From: Pontiellaceae bacterium B12227
GTDB taxonomy: Bacteria; Verrucomicrobiota; Kiritimatiellia; Kiritimatiellales; Pontiellaceae
DNA: 64,000 nucleotides
Direction of reading: 5' to 3'
Assembly (NCBI GenBank): GCA_029432775.1
Contig: JAROAZ010000020.1
Location: forward strand, 1-64,000
Of the stretch, positions 44,332 through 52,395 are shown piece by piece. How positions within the stretch are numbered: position 1 is the stretch's first letter; the number at the start of each line of letters is the position of its first letter. The translations under genes were made by a program, and so were the position numbers. The notes under the pieces are model-generated. The model saw only the letters and a list, made by a program, of their open reading frames with translations, made no database searches and was not told the DNA's origin.

Positions 44332-45477
44332 ATGAAATCAAACAAAACTCCGGAAGTCGCCATTCTGATTGGAACCGCACGCACCTGGGGGCGCGATCTT
44401 GTGAAAGGCATCCTGACCTATACCAACCAGGTTACCCCCTGGCATGTCTGGGTGCGCCCGAATATCGGCGGCTTCTATGATGCCCTTCCAGAGGGATGGC
44501 ATGGCGATGGAGTCATTGCACGCGTAACCTCTCCGAAGTTGGCGGAAGAACTCAATGCATCCGGCATTCCGGTGGTGGATGTGTCGGACACTCCCCTGCC
44601 TGGTTTTTCCGCCCCCTGCGTTCGAACCGACGACAATGCGTCCACCCGGATGGCTGCCGAGCATTTCATTAAACGCGGATTCAAAAATATGGCGGTGCTG
44701 AATGCAGACAGTCGACAGATCCAGAATTCGTACGCAAACACCTTCAAAAAAACGGTTGAGGAACAGGGGCTGACCTGCTCAACATTTACCGTTAAGCAGG
44801 ACCAGTCCGACCTTAACGAAGAACTCGCACGCTGGTTGACGGGGCTGCCGAAACCCGTTGGCATTGTCTCCCTCGGTTTGCAATTCGGCTCTGCGATTGT
44901 GGAATGTTGCAAAAAGATCGGGCTGAATGTTCCGCACGATGTTGCCGTCCTCTGCAGCAACTATGACGAACTGATGAACTATGCCTGCCATCCGCCCTTA
45001 TCCGGCATTGTGTCCCCGACCAAACAGATTGGTTTCAAGGTGGCGGAACTGCTGCAGCAGATGATGACGGGAGAACAGGTTCCCCATGAGAATATTTTCA
45101 TTCCGCCGACCGGCATCCGGGAGCACCTCTCCACCGACACCATCGCCGTGGAAGATCCGAAGTTGGTTCCCCTGGTGGAGTTTCTCCAGGAAAACGCCTT
45201 TAAAGCCATCACCATGAACGACATCCTGAAGATCATCCCCATGAGCCGCCGCACCCTTGAGCGCCGCTACTTCAAGGCCTTCGGCCGCACGCCGTTCGAC
45301 GAAATCAAACTGATCCGGATCAATCATGCACGCAAACTGCTGGTCGAAACCGACTGGCCGTTACAGATTATTGCCGAAGAGTGCGGCTATTCCACCTATA
45401 ACTATCTGGCGCAGGTCTTCAAACAAGTAACGGGTATCAGTCCCAGCAGCTACCGCAAAAAAATGACGCTGAGTTGA
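44332..45477 (+). CDS. LacI/AraC hybrid transcriptional regulator (XylR-like)
   Basis: This roughly 381-residue protein joins a periplasmic-binding-protein-like sensor (about 8-275; VAILIGTARTWGRDLVKGI, VDVSDTPLP, GIVSLGLQFGSAIVECC) to a C-terminal AraC-type double helix-turn-helix (about 285-381; ILKIIPMSRRTLERRYFKAFGRTPFDEI, IAEECGYSTYNYLAQVFKQVTGISPSSYRK). The design is that of E. coli XylR. It lies between the GH110-sulfatase pair and the large hydrolase gene and is the only regulator in the polysaccharide locus, so it probably senses a sugar released there. Start at the ATG at 44332 (or 44329); a TTG at 44308 is possible. Confidence 0.9.
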   Translation: MKSNKTPEVAILIGTARTWGRDLVKGILTYTNQVTPWHVWVRPNIGGFYDALPEGWHGDGVIARVTSPKLAEELNASGIPVVDVSDTPLPGFSAPCVRTDDNASTRMAAEHFIKRGFKNMAVLNADSRQIQNSYANTFKKTVEEQGLTCSTFTVKQDQSDLNEELARWLTGLPKPVGIVSLGLQFGSAIVECCKKIGLNVPHDVAVLCSNYDELMNYACHPPLSGIVSPTKQIGFKVAELLQQMMTGEQVPHENIFIPPTGIREHLSTDTIAVEDPKLVPLVEFLQENAFKAITMNDILKIIPMSRRTLERRYFKAFGRTPFDEIKLIRINHARKLLVETDWPLQIIAEECGYSTYNYLAQVFKQVTGISPSSYRKKMTLS

Positions 45478-45488
45478 TGCTCCGCATT

Positions 45489-45503
45489 TTCCAGGGATTG
45501 GAA
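45489..45503. repeat. iterated palindrome variant between convergent genes
   Basis: TTCCAGGGATTGGAA, one mismatch, flanked by TTT/AAA. It fills the 28-base gap between the regulator and the clan-A-like hydrolase gene, and two more variants lie within 230 bases in the hydrolase gene. Confidence 0.7.
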
Positions 45504-45505
45504 AA

Positions 45506-48500
45506 TTAAGGCTGGCTGATATGCAGCCGAAAGAAGAGATTATCATTGGTGCTGCCATCGATATGATATGCAGCATCGTAATAGCCCGAAGTGGCTGATT
45601 CGGTATAATTTGACCCATCCCACACACGGTTCCAGACATTGGAAACCAGATCGTCCGACCATTCAGTCAGATAGGTGATGCCCGGGTTGGAGTTACTCAC
45701 TTCCAAATGCTGGAAACTGACCGTGTTGTCCGGATGATATATAATCGAGGGCGGAGTTCCCTGGTTCAGCGCATTGGTCGGATTCCCGGCCAGCGCATAT
45801 TCATAGAGGTCCGTTTTTCCATCATCATCGTTATCTGCCGCAGGATCCCCGTTCAACCCGTAGGCGGACACATAATCGTTCCAACCATTGGAAGTGCCCG
45901 AACTGGCTTTCGCCTGAAAGTACCGAAGGTCGGCATAAATGTTCACACCTGATCCCGAAAGGTCATAGTAGAGACCTACGGATTTAACATTTTTCATATC
46001 AATGATGGCTAAGGAACCGATGGATCCATATCCATTGACCAACGGAGTAAAATTATACCAGTTTAAGCCGGATGGCTCATCCACTGACAACGTTGGAAAT
46101 GAGGCAGCGTTTGCATGGTATTGTGTTAATTGCAAACCGGCACTTGCATACCAATCGCCGCTTTCTTTCTGAACAATCCAGTGGACCGTTCCGGTCCCCG
46201 ACCCTCCAAACATCGAAAAGCGGGCCTCAGCCGCCAGACTGACTAAACCGGCCGTTCCGCCGTCGGGCAGAAGGTCCCATACATACATGCAATCGTATGT
46301 GGCCTGATTTTTACCCGACCGGATTATATCGCCGCTATCTTTGTCACTGATCTCTTTTGCATTTCCGTTGCTGCTCGCAGCTGTGTTGAACCGGGGCGAC
46401 CGATTCGTATTCACCGGATAATAGTCGGCGCCAACCACCGGGTTGGCATTGGTATTCCCGACATAGGTAATGCTCTTGAAAATGAAACTTTGATTGTTCG
46501 TAACAATGCCGGTGTCTCCCCCGACTTCACCCCACTGAATAATCACGTTCACAACGGGTGGTGAGACCGGATTTTCAGTTTTAAGCAACAGGACATCATA
46601 CGGCTGCATCATCTGCGTACTCGATACCGGTTGCCCGGTAAGCAAGTTACGATAATTCGCAGCATGGCCGGATGTGAGCGACAGGGCAACCGTTCGCGGC
46701 TCGGTGCTGAGGTTGATCAAGGCCATGGTTGAGTTGCCGATTGCCTCATCCTGGGATTGCATGGCCAGCACGCCATAGGCCGGAGCACCGCCGTCCGTGA
46801 TTTCAACCTCAACCGGAAGAACCGGCTTCAAAGCAAGCAATGCACTCTCCAGACCGGCAGCCATGGCAAAGGTATCCGATGAATACGGCACGCTCGCATA
46901 GGGCGTCAGTCCGGATGATCCTCGCGCAACACCGTGCTCATCTTTTGCAAAGCTGGCTGAAGTCCCATTGACCTGGATAACGTTTCCTCCCGCAGCTTCG
47001 AATGCCTGCAGCTTCAAAAGATTTGCATCAGAAACGAACGGTGCGGGCGGCATAATGACTGTCTGCTCAGCCGGATTAAGCAAACTGAACGTCGACGGCG
47101 TAACAAACCCGACCGGAATATTAAGTAACTTTGCGGATTCATAAACCGCTTCCAGCTGAACCAGATAATCAGCATCCTGGATGGCGGCTTCATCGCAATG
47201 ATAAATCATGTAATAGCGGGTCTCCGGAACCAGCGACACCACCGAGGCGGCGTGAGCATTCAACTCCTTAAACGTGCGGCCATATGCATCGAGTGCCGAG
47301 GGCAACGTGACGATGCTCCCCATCATCGCGTCAATGCCGCCTTTACGCAGACTCCCGTCATCATCGCGCGGCCAATACCAGGCCTGCATGGCGCGCATAC
47401 CGTGCGATGCCGCCATCCAGATTGCCGCACGAACATAGTCCGGATCCATCGAGAAATCGCGCCAGCGACCGGTCGACAGCCCATGCCACTCGGAATCATA
47501 AAACGCCTTACCCGGAGAGACGGAACGCATAAAGTCGAGCGTGGCCGACTGCCCCGTCCATTGCATGCCATAGCGGGTCATCCACTCTTCGTCACCTTTA
47601 TAGTTCAGGTTCGACATCCCCAGCGGAATCACCTTGTTATCCGCTCCCTGCACATCCATCAGTTTTGCCAGATATTCCACATCGATTCCTTCATCGCGCG
47701 ATGAAAGAAACTGTCGGCCCAGCACTTTGATGGTTACCGGGTCCAATCCGGGATCATTGGCTTGTGTACCGGCTTTGAGAAACTCAAAAAAACCGTTGAT
47801 GCGACTCATATTAAACAGACACCAGTCATGCCAGACCGGGCCGCCCTGAATGGTCGATGGAGCCGACGGATCAATCGGCATCGTCATGGCATTCATAGCG
47901 GCATTAAAATCCGCATGCGTTGTGCCGTAAGTCGTATTCAGATTGGCAATAGCAGTATATTTATCCTGCAGCCATTGGTTGTAGTTGGTCATGGTGTTGG
48001 CCGAAACCCCGTTATCCGCCAACCAGCCGCCTTTGCGCGTGGCAAAGTTGGGTTCGTTCGCCAACAGGTGCATACGTGCACCGTTGCCGGAACCGTTGGG
48101 ACCGCAAAGCTCCGGCAGTAGGCCTTCAAACAACTGGGTCAACCAGTTTCTAATCTGCGGGCTGTCCGTATCGTATTTGACGAAGTTGCGCGCTCCGTTG
48201 GTAATGGCGGAGTTGGTGGCAATCATCCAGGAATCAACAGCCCCCCCCAGGAAGATCTGCTGCGGCATTTCATTGTTCGCCGTCTGGGCAAAGGCATCGT
48301 CGCGCTCATCGGTTAGGAACCAGGGTGTGATCGATCCATCCGGCTCCAGATTGGTCAGTTGATAATAGGACCCGCTCATACGACCGAATGCCTGCATCAG
48401 ATCCTCATCAGCCGGCATCCAGGTGAAGGTGCTTGGAATGGCCGGAATGCCATCCAGCGCATAGTAGTCGTTCGTCAATGTCATGGTACCGGAGGAAAGA

Positions 48501-48931
48501 TCGAGAGGAGCTTTCAAAACAATATCGGATGCAAGCTGCGCCTGCAGCTCAGCAACCGCATTGGAGGCCACCGCAAGGCACTCCGCCATTTCATCAAACG
48601 GCAGTTCAAGATGATAGGTCGCCGCATTCGGAATCTTATGCCCCCACCACGTATCCTCAACCGCGTTCGACATCACTTCCGGATGATCGTAGTCATATTG
48701 AGCGAAGGTCTGAAACCGGTCGATCACGACTTGAGAAACATACGCATAGTCCGTATTCAACCCGGCCGCATCCGCCTCAGCAACCAAGGTGGCCAATACG
48801 GTTTCATTGCTGGAGACACTGTTCGCCAGAGCCTGCCAGTCAGCAGGGGTGGTTCCCCCGTCCCAGGCCGCAGCCCCCGAGGCGAGCAGCAGCGCGCTGA
48901 ACGGCACCATTTTCCAAGGTTTGGAATTCAT
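45506..48931 (-). CDS. large secreted clan-A-like glycoside hydrolase with accessory module and EF-hand tail
   Basis: This 1141-residue secreted protein (signal peptide to about 22) has a catalytic part whose segments LLANEPNF (about 283-290) and FYDSEWHG (about 472-479) look like the acid/base and nucleophile Glu of TIM-barrel clan GH-A enzymes such as GH42. A beta-sandwich follows. Then comes a module of about 200 residues (about 790-1010), beginning with IIQWGEVGGDTGIVTN, that recurs twice in the secreted protein at 52396. The C-terminal end has DNDDDGKTDLYEYALAGNP, an EF-hand-like calcium loop, and ends in FFRLHI. GAGGG precedes the ATG. Beta-galactosidase-type activity is plausible; the GH family is not fixed. 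Confidence 0.6.
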   Translation of the reverse strand: MNSKPWKMVPFSALLLASGAAAWDGGTTPADWQALANSVSSNETVLATLVAEADAAGLNTDYAYVSQVVIDRFQTFAQYDYDHPEVMSNAVEDTWWGHKIPNAATYHLELPFDEMAECLAVASNAVAELQAQLASDIVLKAPLDLSSGTMTLTNDYYALDGIPAIPSTFTWMPADEDLMQAFGRMSGSYYQLTNLEPDGSITPWFLTDERDDAFAQTANNEMPQQIFLGGAVDSWMIATNSAITNGARNFVKYDTDSPQIRNWLTQLFEGLLPELCGPNGSGNGARMHLLANEPNFATRKGGWLADNGVSANTMTNYNQWLQDKYTAIANLNTTYGTTHADFNAAMNAMTMPIDPSAPSTIQGGPVWHDWCLFNMSRINGFFEFLKAGTQANDPGLDPVTIKVLGRQFLSSRDEGIDVEYLAKLMDVQGADNKVIPLGMSNLNYKGDEEWMTRYGMQWTGQSATLDFMRSVSPGKAFYDSEWHGLSTGRWRDFSMDPDYVRAAIWMAASHGMRAMQAWYWPRDDDGSLRKGGIDAMMGSIVTLPSALDAYGRTFKELNAHAASVVSLVPETRYYMIYHCDEAAIQDADYLVQLEAVYESAKLLNIPVGFVTPSTFSLLNPAEQTVIMPPAPFVSDANLLKLQAFEAAGGNVIQVNGTSASFAKDEHGVARGSSGLTPYASVPYSSDTFAMAAGLESALLALKPVLPVEVEITDGGAPAYGVLAMQSQDEAIGNSTMALINLSTEPRTVALSLTSGHAANYRNLLTGQPVSSTQMMQPYDVLLLKTENPVSPPVVNVIIQWGEVGGDTGIVTNNQSFIFKSITYVGNTNANPVVGADYYPVNTNRSPRFNTAASSNGNAKEISDKDSGDIIRSGKNQATYDCMYVWDLLPDGGTAGLVSLAAEARFSMFGGSGTGTVHWIVQKESGDWYASAGLQLTQYHANAASFPTLSVDEPSGLNWYNFTPLVNGYGSIGSLAIIDMKNVKSVGLYYDLSGSGVNIYADLRYFQAKASSGTSNGWNDYVSAYGLNGDPAADNDDDGKTDLYEYALAGNPTNALNQGTPPSIIYHPDNTVSFQHLEVSNSNPGITYLTEWSDDLVSNVWNRVWDGSNYTESATSGYYDAAYHIDGSTNDNLFFRLHISQP
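45879..45893. repeat. iterated palindrome, exact copy in the clan-A-like hydrolase gene
   Basis: TTCCAA-CCA-TTGGAA; minus-strand codons S-N-G-W-N. One-mismatch copies lie nearby at 45630-45644 (S-N-V-W-N) and 45701-45715 (F-Q-H-L-E). Confidence 0.85.
48912..48926. repeat. iterated palindrome, exact copy at the start of the hydrolase gene
   Basis: TTCCAA-GGT-TTGGAA covers codons 2-7 of the 1141-residue hydrolase, read as S-K-P-W-K. Confidence 0.85.
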
Positions 48932-49102
48932 CTTTTATCCCTCTTTACGAACCAGGAAACGGCAATTGAGCCCCATCACACATCGCGATGCTTCCTTTCA
49001 ATAGTCGATTTACAGTGTCTGCAATACGAGAGATAGAGGCTATCGGCGATCCGGCAAAAGATATACGACATTTCGCCTCGTTGCAGTCCGGATGCTACAG
49101 AA

Positions 49103-50641
49103 CTACAGAATCGAACGAATTCCGGCCTTCCCTTTCATCTTTTCGAGCAGTTCTTTCAGCTCGGCCGCTTTTTCGGGATGCTTCGCAATGATGTTGTTCT
49201 GCTCCGAGGGATCGTCTTTCAGATTAAAGAGCGAAGGCTGAATGGGGTCGCGCCCCTTGGGCCACTTCGGCTTGGCCGGACCCACATATTTCCACTCATG
49301 GTGGCGAAGCGCCAGCCCCCAGGATTCTTCAATCATATAGGTGTGCCCTTTATCGCTCTCCCCCAGAAAAGTCGGCAGCATATTCCGGCTATCGATGCCT
49401 TCTTTCGCCGGAAGCTCAACCCCGACGAGGTCTGCAAACGAAGCCATAAAATCGATCTGGTTCACCATTGCATCCGAAGTGCCCGGTTTAATACGGGCGG
49501 GCCAGCTGATGATCAGCGGCACCCGGGTTCCGCCTTCATAGATCTGGTATTTGCCGCCACGCCAGATTCCGGAGCCATCGTGCCCGCGGTCCAGTTCTTC
49601 TTTCGAACACTCCACTTCGGTTCCATCCACATAGCCGTCGTCATAGGTCGGTCCGTTGTCGCTGGAAAAGATGACGATCGTATTCTCAGCCAACCCGTGC
49701 TTCCTGAGGGTTTTCATGATTTGGCCGACCGTCCAGTCGAACTGCACCATGGCATCGCCGCGGTAGCCCAGCTCGGTCTTCCCTTTAAAGCGCGGGTGCG
49801 GCGCGCGCGGCACATGAATGTCCTGCGAGGCGAAATAGAGAAAAAACGGCCGGTCTTTATTGGCCGCAATGAATGAGCGGGCTTCGCCCACAAATACATC
49901 CGAGATGGTTTCATCATTCCACAATGCCGATTTACCGCCGGACTGATACCCAATCCGTCCGATTCCGTTAATCACACTGTTATCATGCCCGTGCGTGCTC
50001 TGATAATAGGTCATCGCCTCGCGATTGGTTTTTCCGTCGGGATACTGCGTGCTACCCGCAACCTGAACGTCAGCCAGTTTCTTTCCGACATACAGCGGAT
50101 CCGACGGATCCAGATTCACAACGCGGCGTCCCTTCAGATAGACACAGGGAACCCGGTCGTTCGTGGAGGGCAGCAGAAAGGAATAGTCGAAACCAATTTC
50201 CAACGGGCCGGGCTTCACCTTCCCGTTCCAGTCGGTTTTCACACCGGACTTGCCAATGCCCAGATGCCATTTCCCGATCACGCCGGTCGTATAGCCGGCC
50301 TGTCGGAACATCTGCGGAAGCGTTAAGCGGTCGAGCGGAATCAGCAACGGCGCATCGGGCGGAAGAATCCGGGCGTTATAACGAAAAGCATGAATGCCCG
50401 TCAGCATCGAAAAACGCGACGGTGTACAGGTGGAAGCAGAGCAATGCCCGTCCGTAAAATTAATACCGCCGGTTGCCAGCTTATCGATGTTCGGAGTCGG
50501 AATCATTTTTGATCCATTCACTCCAACGTCGGCAAATCCCACGTCATCGCCATAGATAATAACAACATTCGGTTTCGTTACCGCACCGGTTGAGCAAGCA
50601 AGCCATGCAACAGCATAGACCATCATCGGGAAAAGTTTCAT
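49103..50641 (-). CDS. secreted sulfatase, family S1, copy 2
   Basis: This 512-residue sulfatase has a signal peptide (about 1-21), VVIIYGDDVGFADVG with the metal-binding Asp pair, and the formylglycine motif C72-T-P-S-R followed by FSMLTG. GKWHLGIGKSG, the GGTRVPLIISWP segment and a compact C-terminal domain complete the family outline. It resembles the sulfatase at 40656 in overall plan (both have FIAANKDRPFFLYFA-like or FIEANKEDPFFLYFA-like segments) but is clearly a different paralogue, so it probably removes sulfate from another position. It lies between the clan-A-like hydrolase and GH27 genes on the same strand. Confidence 0.93.
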   Translation of the reverse strand: MKLFPMMVYAVAWLACSTGAVTKPNVVIIYGDDVGFADVGVNGSKMIPTPNIDKLATGGINFTDGHCSASTCTPSRFSMLTGIHAFRYNARILPPDAPLLIPLDRLTLPQMFRQAGYTTGVIGKWHLGIGKSGVKTDWNGKVKPGPLEIGFDYSFLLPSTNDRVPCVYLKGRRVVNLDPSDPLYVGKKLADVQVAGSTQYPDGKTNREAMTYYQSTHGHDNSVINGIGRIGYQSGGKSALWNDETISDVFVGEARSFIAANKDRPFFLYFASQDIHVPRAPHPRFKGKTELGYRGDAMVQFDWTVGQIMKTLRKHGLAENTIVIFSSDNGPTYDDGYVDGTEVECSKEELDRGHDGSGIWRGGKYQIYEGGTRVPLIISWPARIKPGTSDAMVNQIDFMASFADLVGVELPAKEGIDSRNMLPTFLGESDKGHTYMIEESWGLALRHHEWKYVGPAKPKWPKGRDPIQPSLFNLKDDPSEQNNIIAKHPEKAAELKELLEKMKGKAGIRSIL

Positions 50642-50680
50642 GAATACATCCTTAGCGTTTCAAATCAGTCGAGTATGTAT

Positions 50681-52270
50681 TTATGACATTGTGCGTACCA
50701 ATACAACTCCATGCGAACGAACTTTTGCCGAAAACCCTTTCCTGAAATGACCGATATCAGTCTGCCGCCAGATATCACGTAAAAGTGTCGGACCCGACAG
50801 CCCTATGGTCTTCCAATCAATGGAAACCACCTGATCAGCATCTGCTTTATTAAATAAGCCAATCGCCTTTCCGCCATCGGCCAGTTCTTTAACAACCACT
50901 TCGACCTGATTCGCCAGGTCATACGAACGCCCCGGGACAGCCAGCGCATCCTGATGCACTTCGAGCACTTCCGCATTCTTGAGCAGGTTCAGCGTAAATG
51001 CATCCATCGACTCGATCGGGCAACCGATTAATAACGGACACGACCAAAGTACCCATAGAGAGATATGGCTGTACTGTTCATCGGGGGTCAAACTGGATGG
51101 AGCCGGCGCCTGCCGACTCTCTGTACTGGTGACCACATCACCGATCACCAACATATCAGCATCCGGAAAATGTCCTGGTCCGCCGCGCACGCCTTCTTCC
51201 ATCCAGTTGCGATGCTGCGTCCATTGTTCCACCACATTCAGGTGACACCCCTCCTGATCCCACCGATCCTTCAGGTCTCCTGCCGTTCGCCAACAGTTGA
51301 CTACCTTCATGTAAAGTTCCGCATGCTCCAACGGTGCGGTGTTGGAGATTGAATATAGAATATCGCGTCCGCAGTTTTTCAGCGCGTTGGCCATGCGGAG
51401 CGTGCTTGCCGGGTCGTTGGGATTCCAGTCGTACTTCAAATAGTCGATGCCCCACTCTGCCCACTGAGCGGCATCGTTTTCATCGAACACATGCTCAGCA
51501 ACCCGGTAGCACTCTTTCATTTTCCGGTCTTTTTTATGACCCATGATTTCCTGATCCCATCTGCCATCCGGATAATCGCTCGAACCGCCAATACGGCCGG
51601 CATAGGTGGTAATCCACGGAGATGAATAGATCCCCACCTTCAGGCCCAGCGCATGGATTTCATCGCACAGTTTTCCAAGGTCCGGAAATGCTGAAGGATC
51701 AGGCTGAATGGCATTATGCGGACCGCCCCGCCGGCCCTGCCACGCATCATCGATATTGATGTATGACCAGCCATAATTTATCAGTTCGGTTTCGACCATT
51801 GCTCGGGCCGAATCACGCACATGCTTCTGGCTGACTTCGGTTTGCCAGCAGTTCCAGGAATTCCACCCCATTGGCGGAGTCAGACCAATCGAGTCGCCGA
51901 CCACAACCGTGAAAGTCCGTTCGGCAGAGCCAAAGCGATTCTCCACCTTAAACACCAACCGGTATTCAGACTCGGTTGCGTCAACAATAGTACCGCTGAT
52001 CTGCCCCGTATCCGCATTCAGCTGCAAGCCGGCCGGCAGATGGTCGGCCCTGAACTTCATCGGGCGCCGGCCAGAGGCCGGAATCGTGTACAGAAAGGGA
52101 GATCCCGGCCGGACCCCGAAAACAGAAGGACCATTGATCCGGGGCAAAGGCAGTTCCGGCGGTGTTAACAAATATTTACCATCTCCATAGACCGGATCAT
52201 ATACCTCGCCATCCACAGCACTCACCGAAGCTTCTTCATTTATCATGATGTTACTATGATCAATCATCAC
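50681..52270 (-). CDS. GH27 alpha-galactosidase-like glycoside hydrolase
   Basis: This 529-residue protein has an N-terminal Ig-like putative domain (about 35-125, PAGLQLNADTGQISGTI) followed by the GH27 TIM barrel: LTPPMGWNSWN, INIDDAWQ, DYLKYDWN with the nucleophile Asp, and WRTAGDLKD with the acid/base Asp. A C-terminal beta-sandwich closes it. GH27 enzymes remove terminal alpha-galactose, alpha-N-acetylgalactosamine or beta-L-arabinopyranose. Unlike the other hydrolases here, it has no evident signal peptide at the ATG at 52270, so it may act inside the cell or start differently. It precedes the second sulfatase on the same strand. Confidence 0.88.
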   Translation of the reverse strand: MMIDHSNIMINEEASVSAVDGEVYDPVYGDGKYLLTPPELPLPRINGPSVFGVRPGSPFLYTIPASGRRPMKFRADHLPAGLQLNADTGQISGTIVDATESEYRLVFKVENRFGSAERTFTVVVGDSIGLTPPMGWNSWNCWQTEVSQKHVRDSARAMVETELINYGWSYINIDDAWQGRRGGPHNAIQPDPSAFPDLGKLCDEIHALGLKVGIYSSPWITTYAGRIGGSSDYPDGRWDQEIMGHKKDRKMKECYRVAEHVFDENDAAQWAEWGIDYLKYDWNPNDPASTLRMANALKNCGRDILYSISNTAPLEHAELYMKVVNCWRTAGDLKDRWDQEGCHLNVVEQWTQHRNWMEEGVRGGPGHFPDADMLVIGDVVTSTESRQAPAPSSLTPDEQYSHISLWVLWSCPLLIGCPIESMDAFTLNLLKNAEVLEVHQDALAVPGRSYDLANQVEVVVKELADGGKAIGLFNKADADQVVSIDWKTIGLSGPTLLRDIWRQTDIGHFRKGFSAKVRSHGVVLVRTMS

Positions 52271-52342
52271 TATCTACCATGAGCGATTACGTCCCGTTTA
52301 TCTATACTATTTCAGGTAAAAGGCATGCGGGATTGCGCCAAA

Positions 52343-52374
52343 AAAAAGCGCCCCGCCTGAACGGAGCGCTTTTT
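52343..52374. terminator. bidirectional terminator downstream of the 802-residue secreted protein
   Basis: Stem AAAAAGCGC-CCG / CGG-GCGCTTTTT, with one mismatched pair (C/A) in the middle and a six-base loop. It lies about 22 bases beyond the secreted protein stop codon and upstream of the GH27 gene. Confidence 0.85.
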
Positions 52375-52395
52375 CCGAAAACTGTGGATCCCGGT

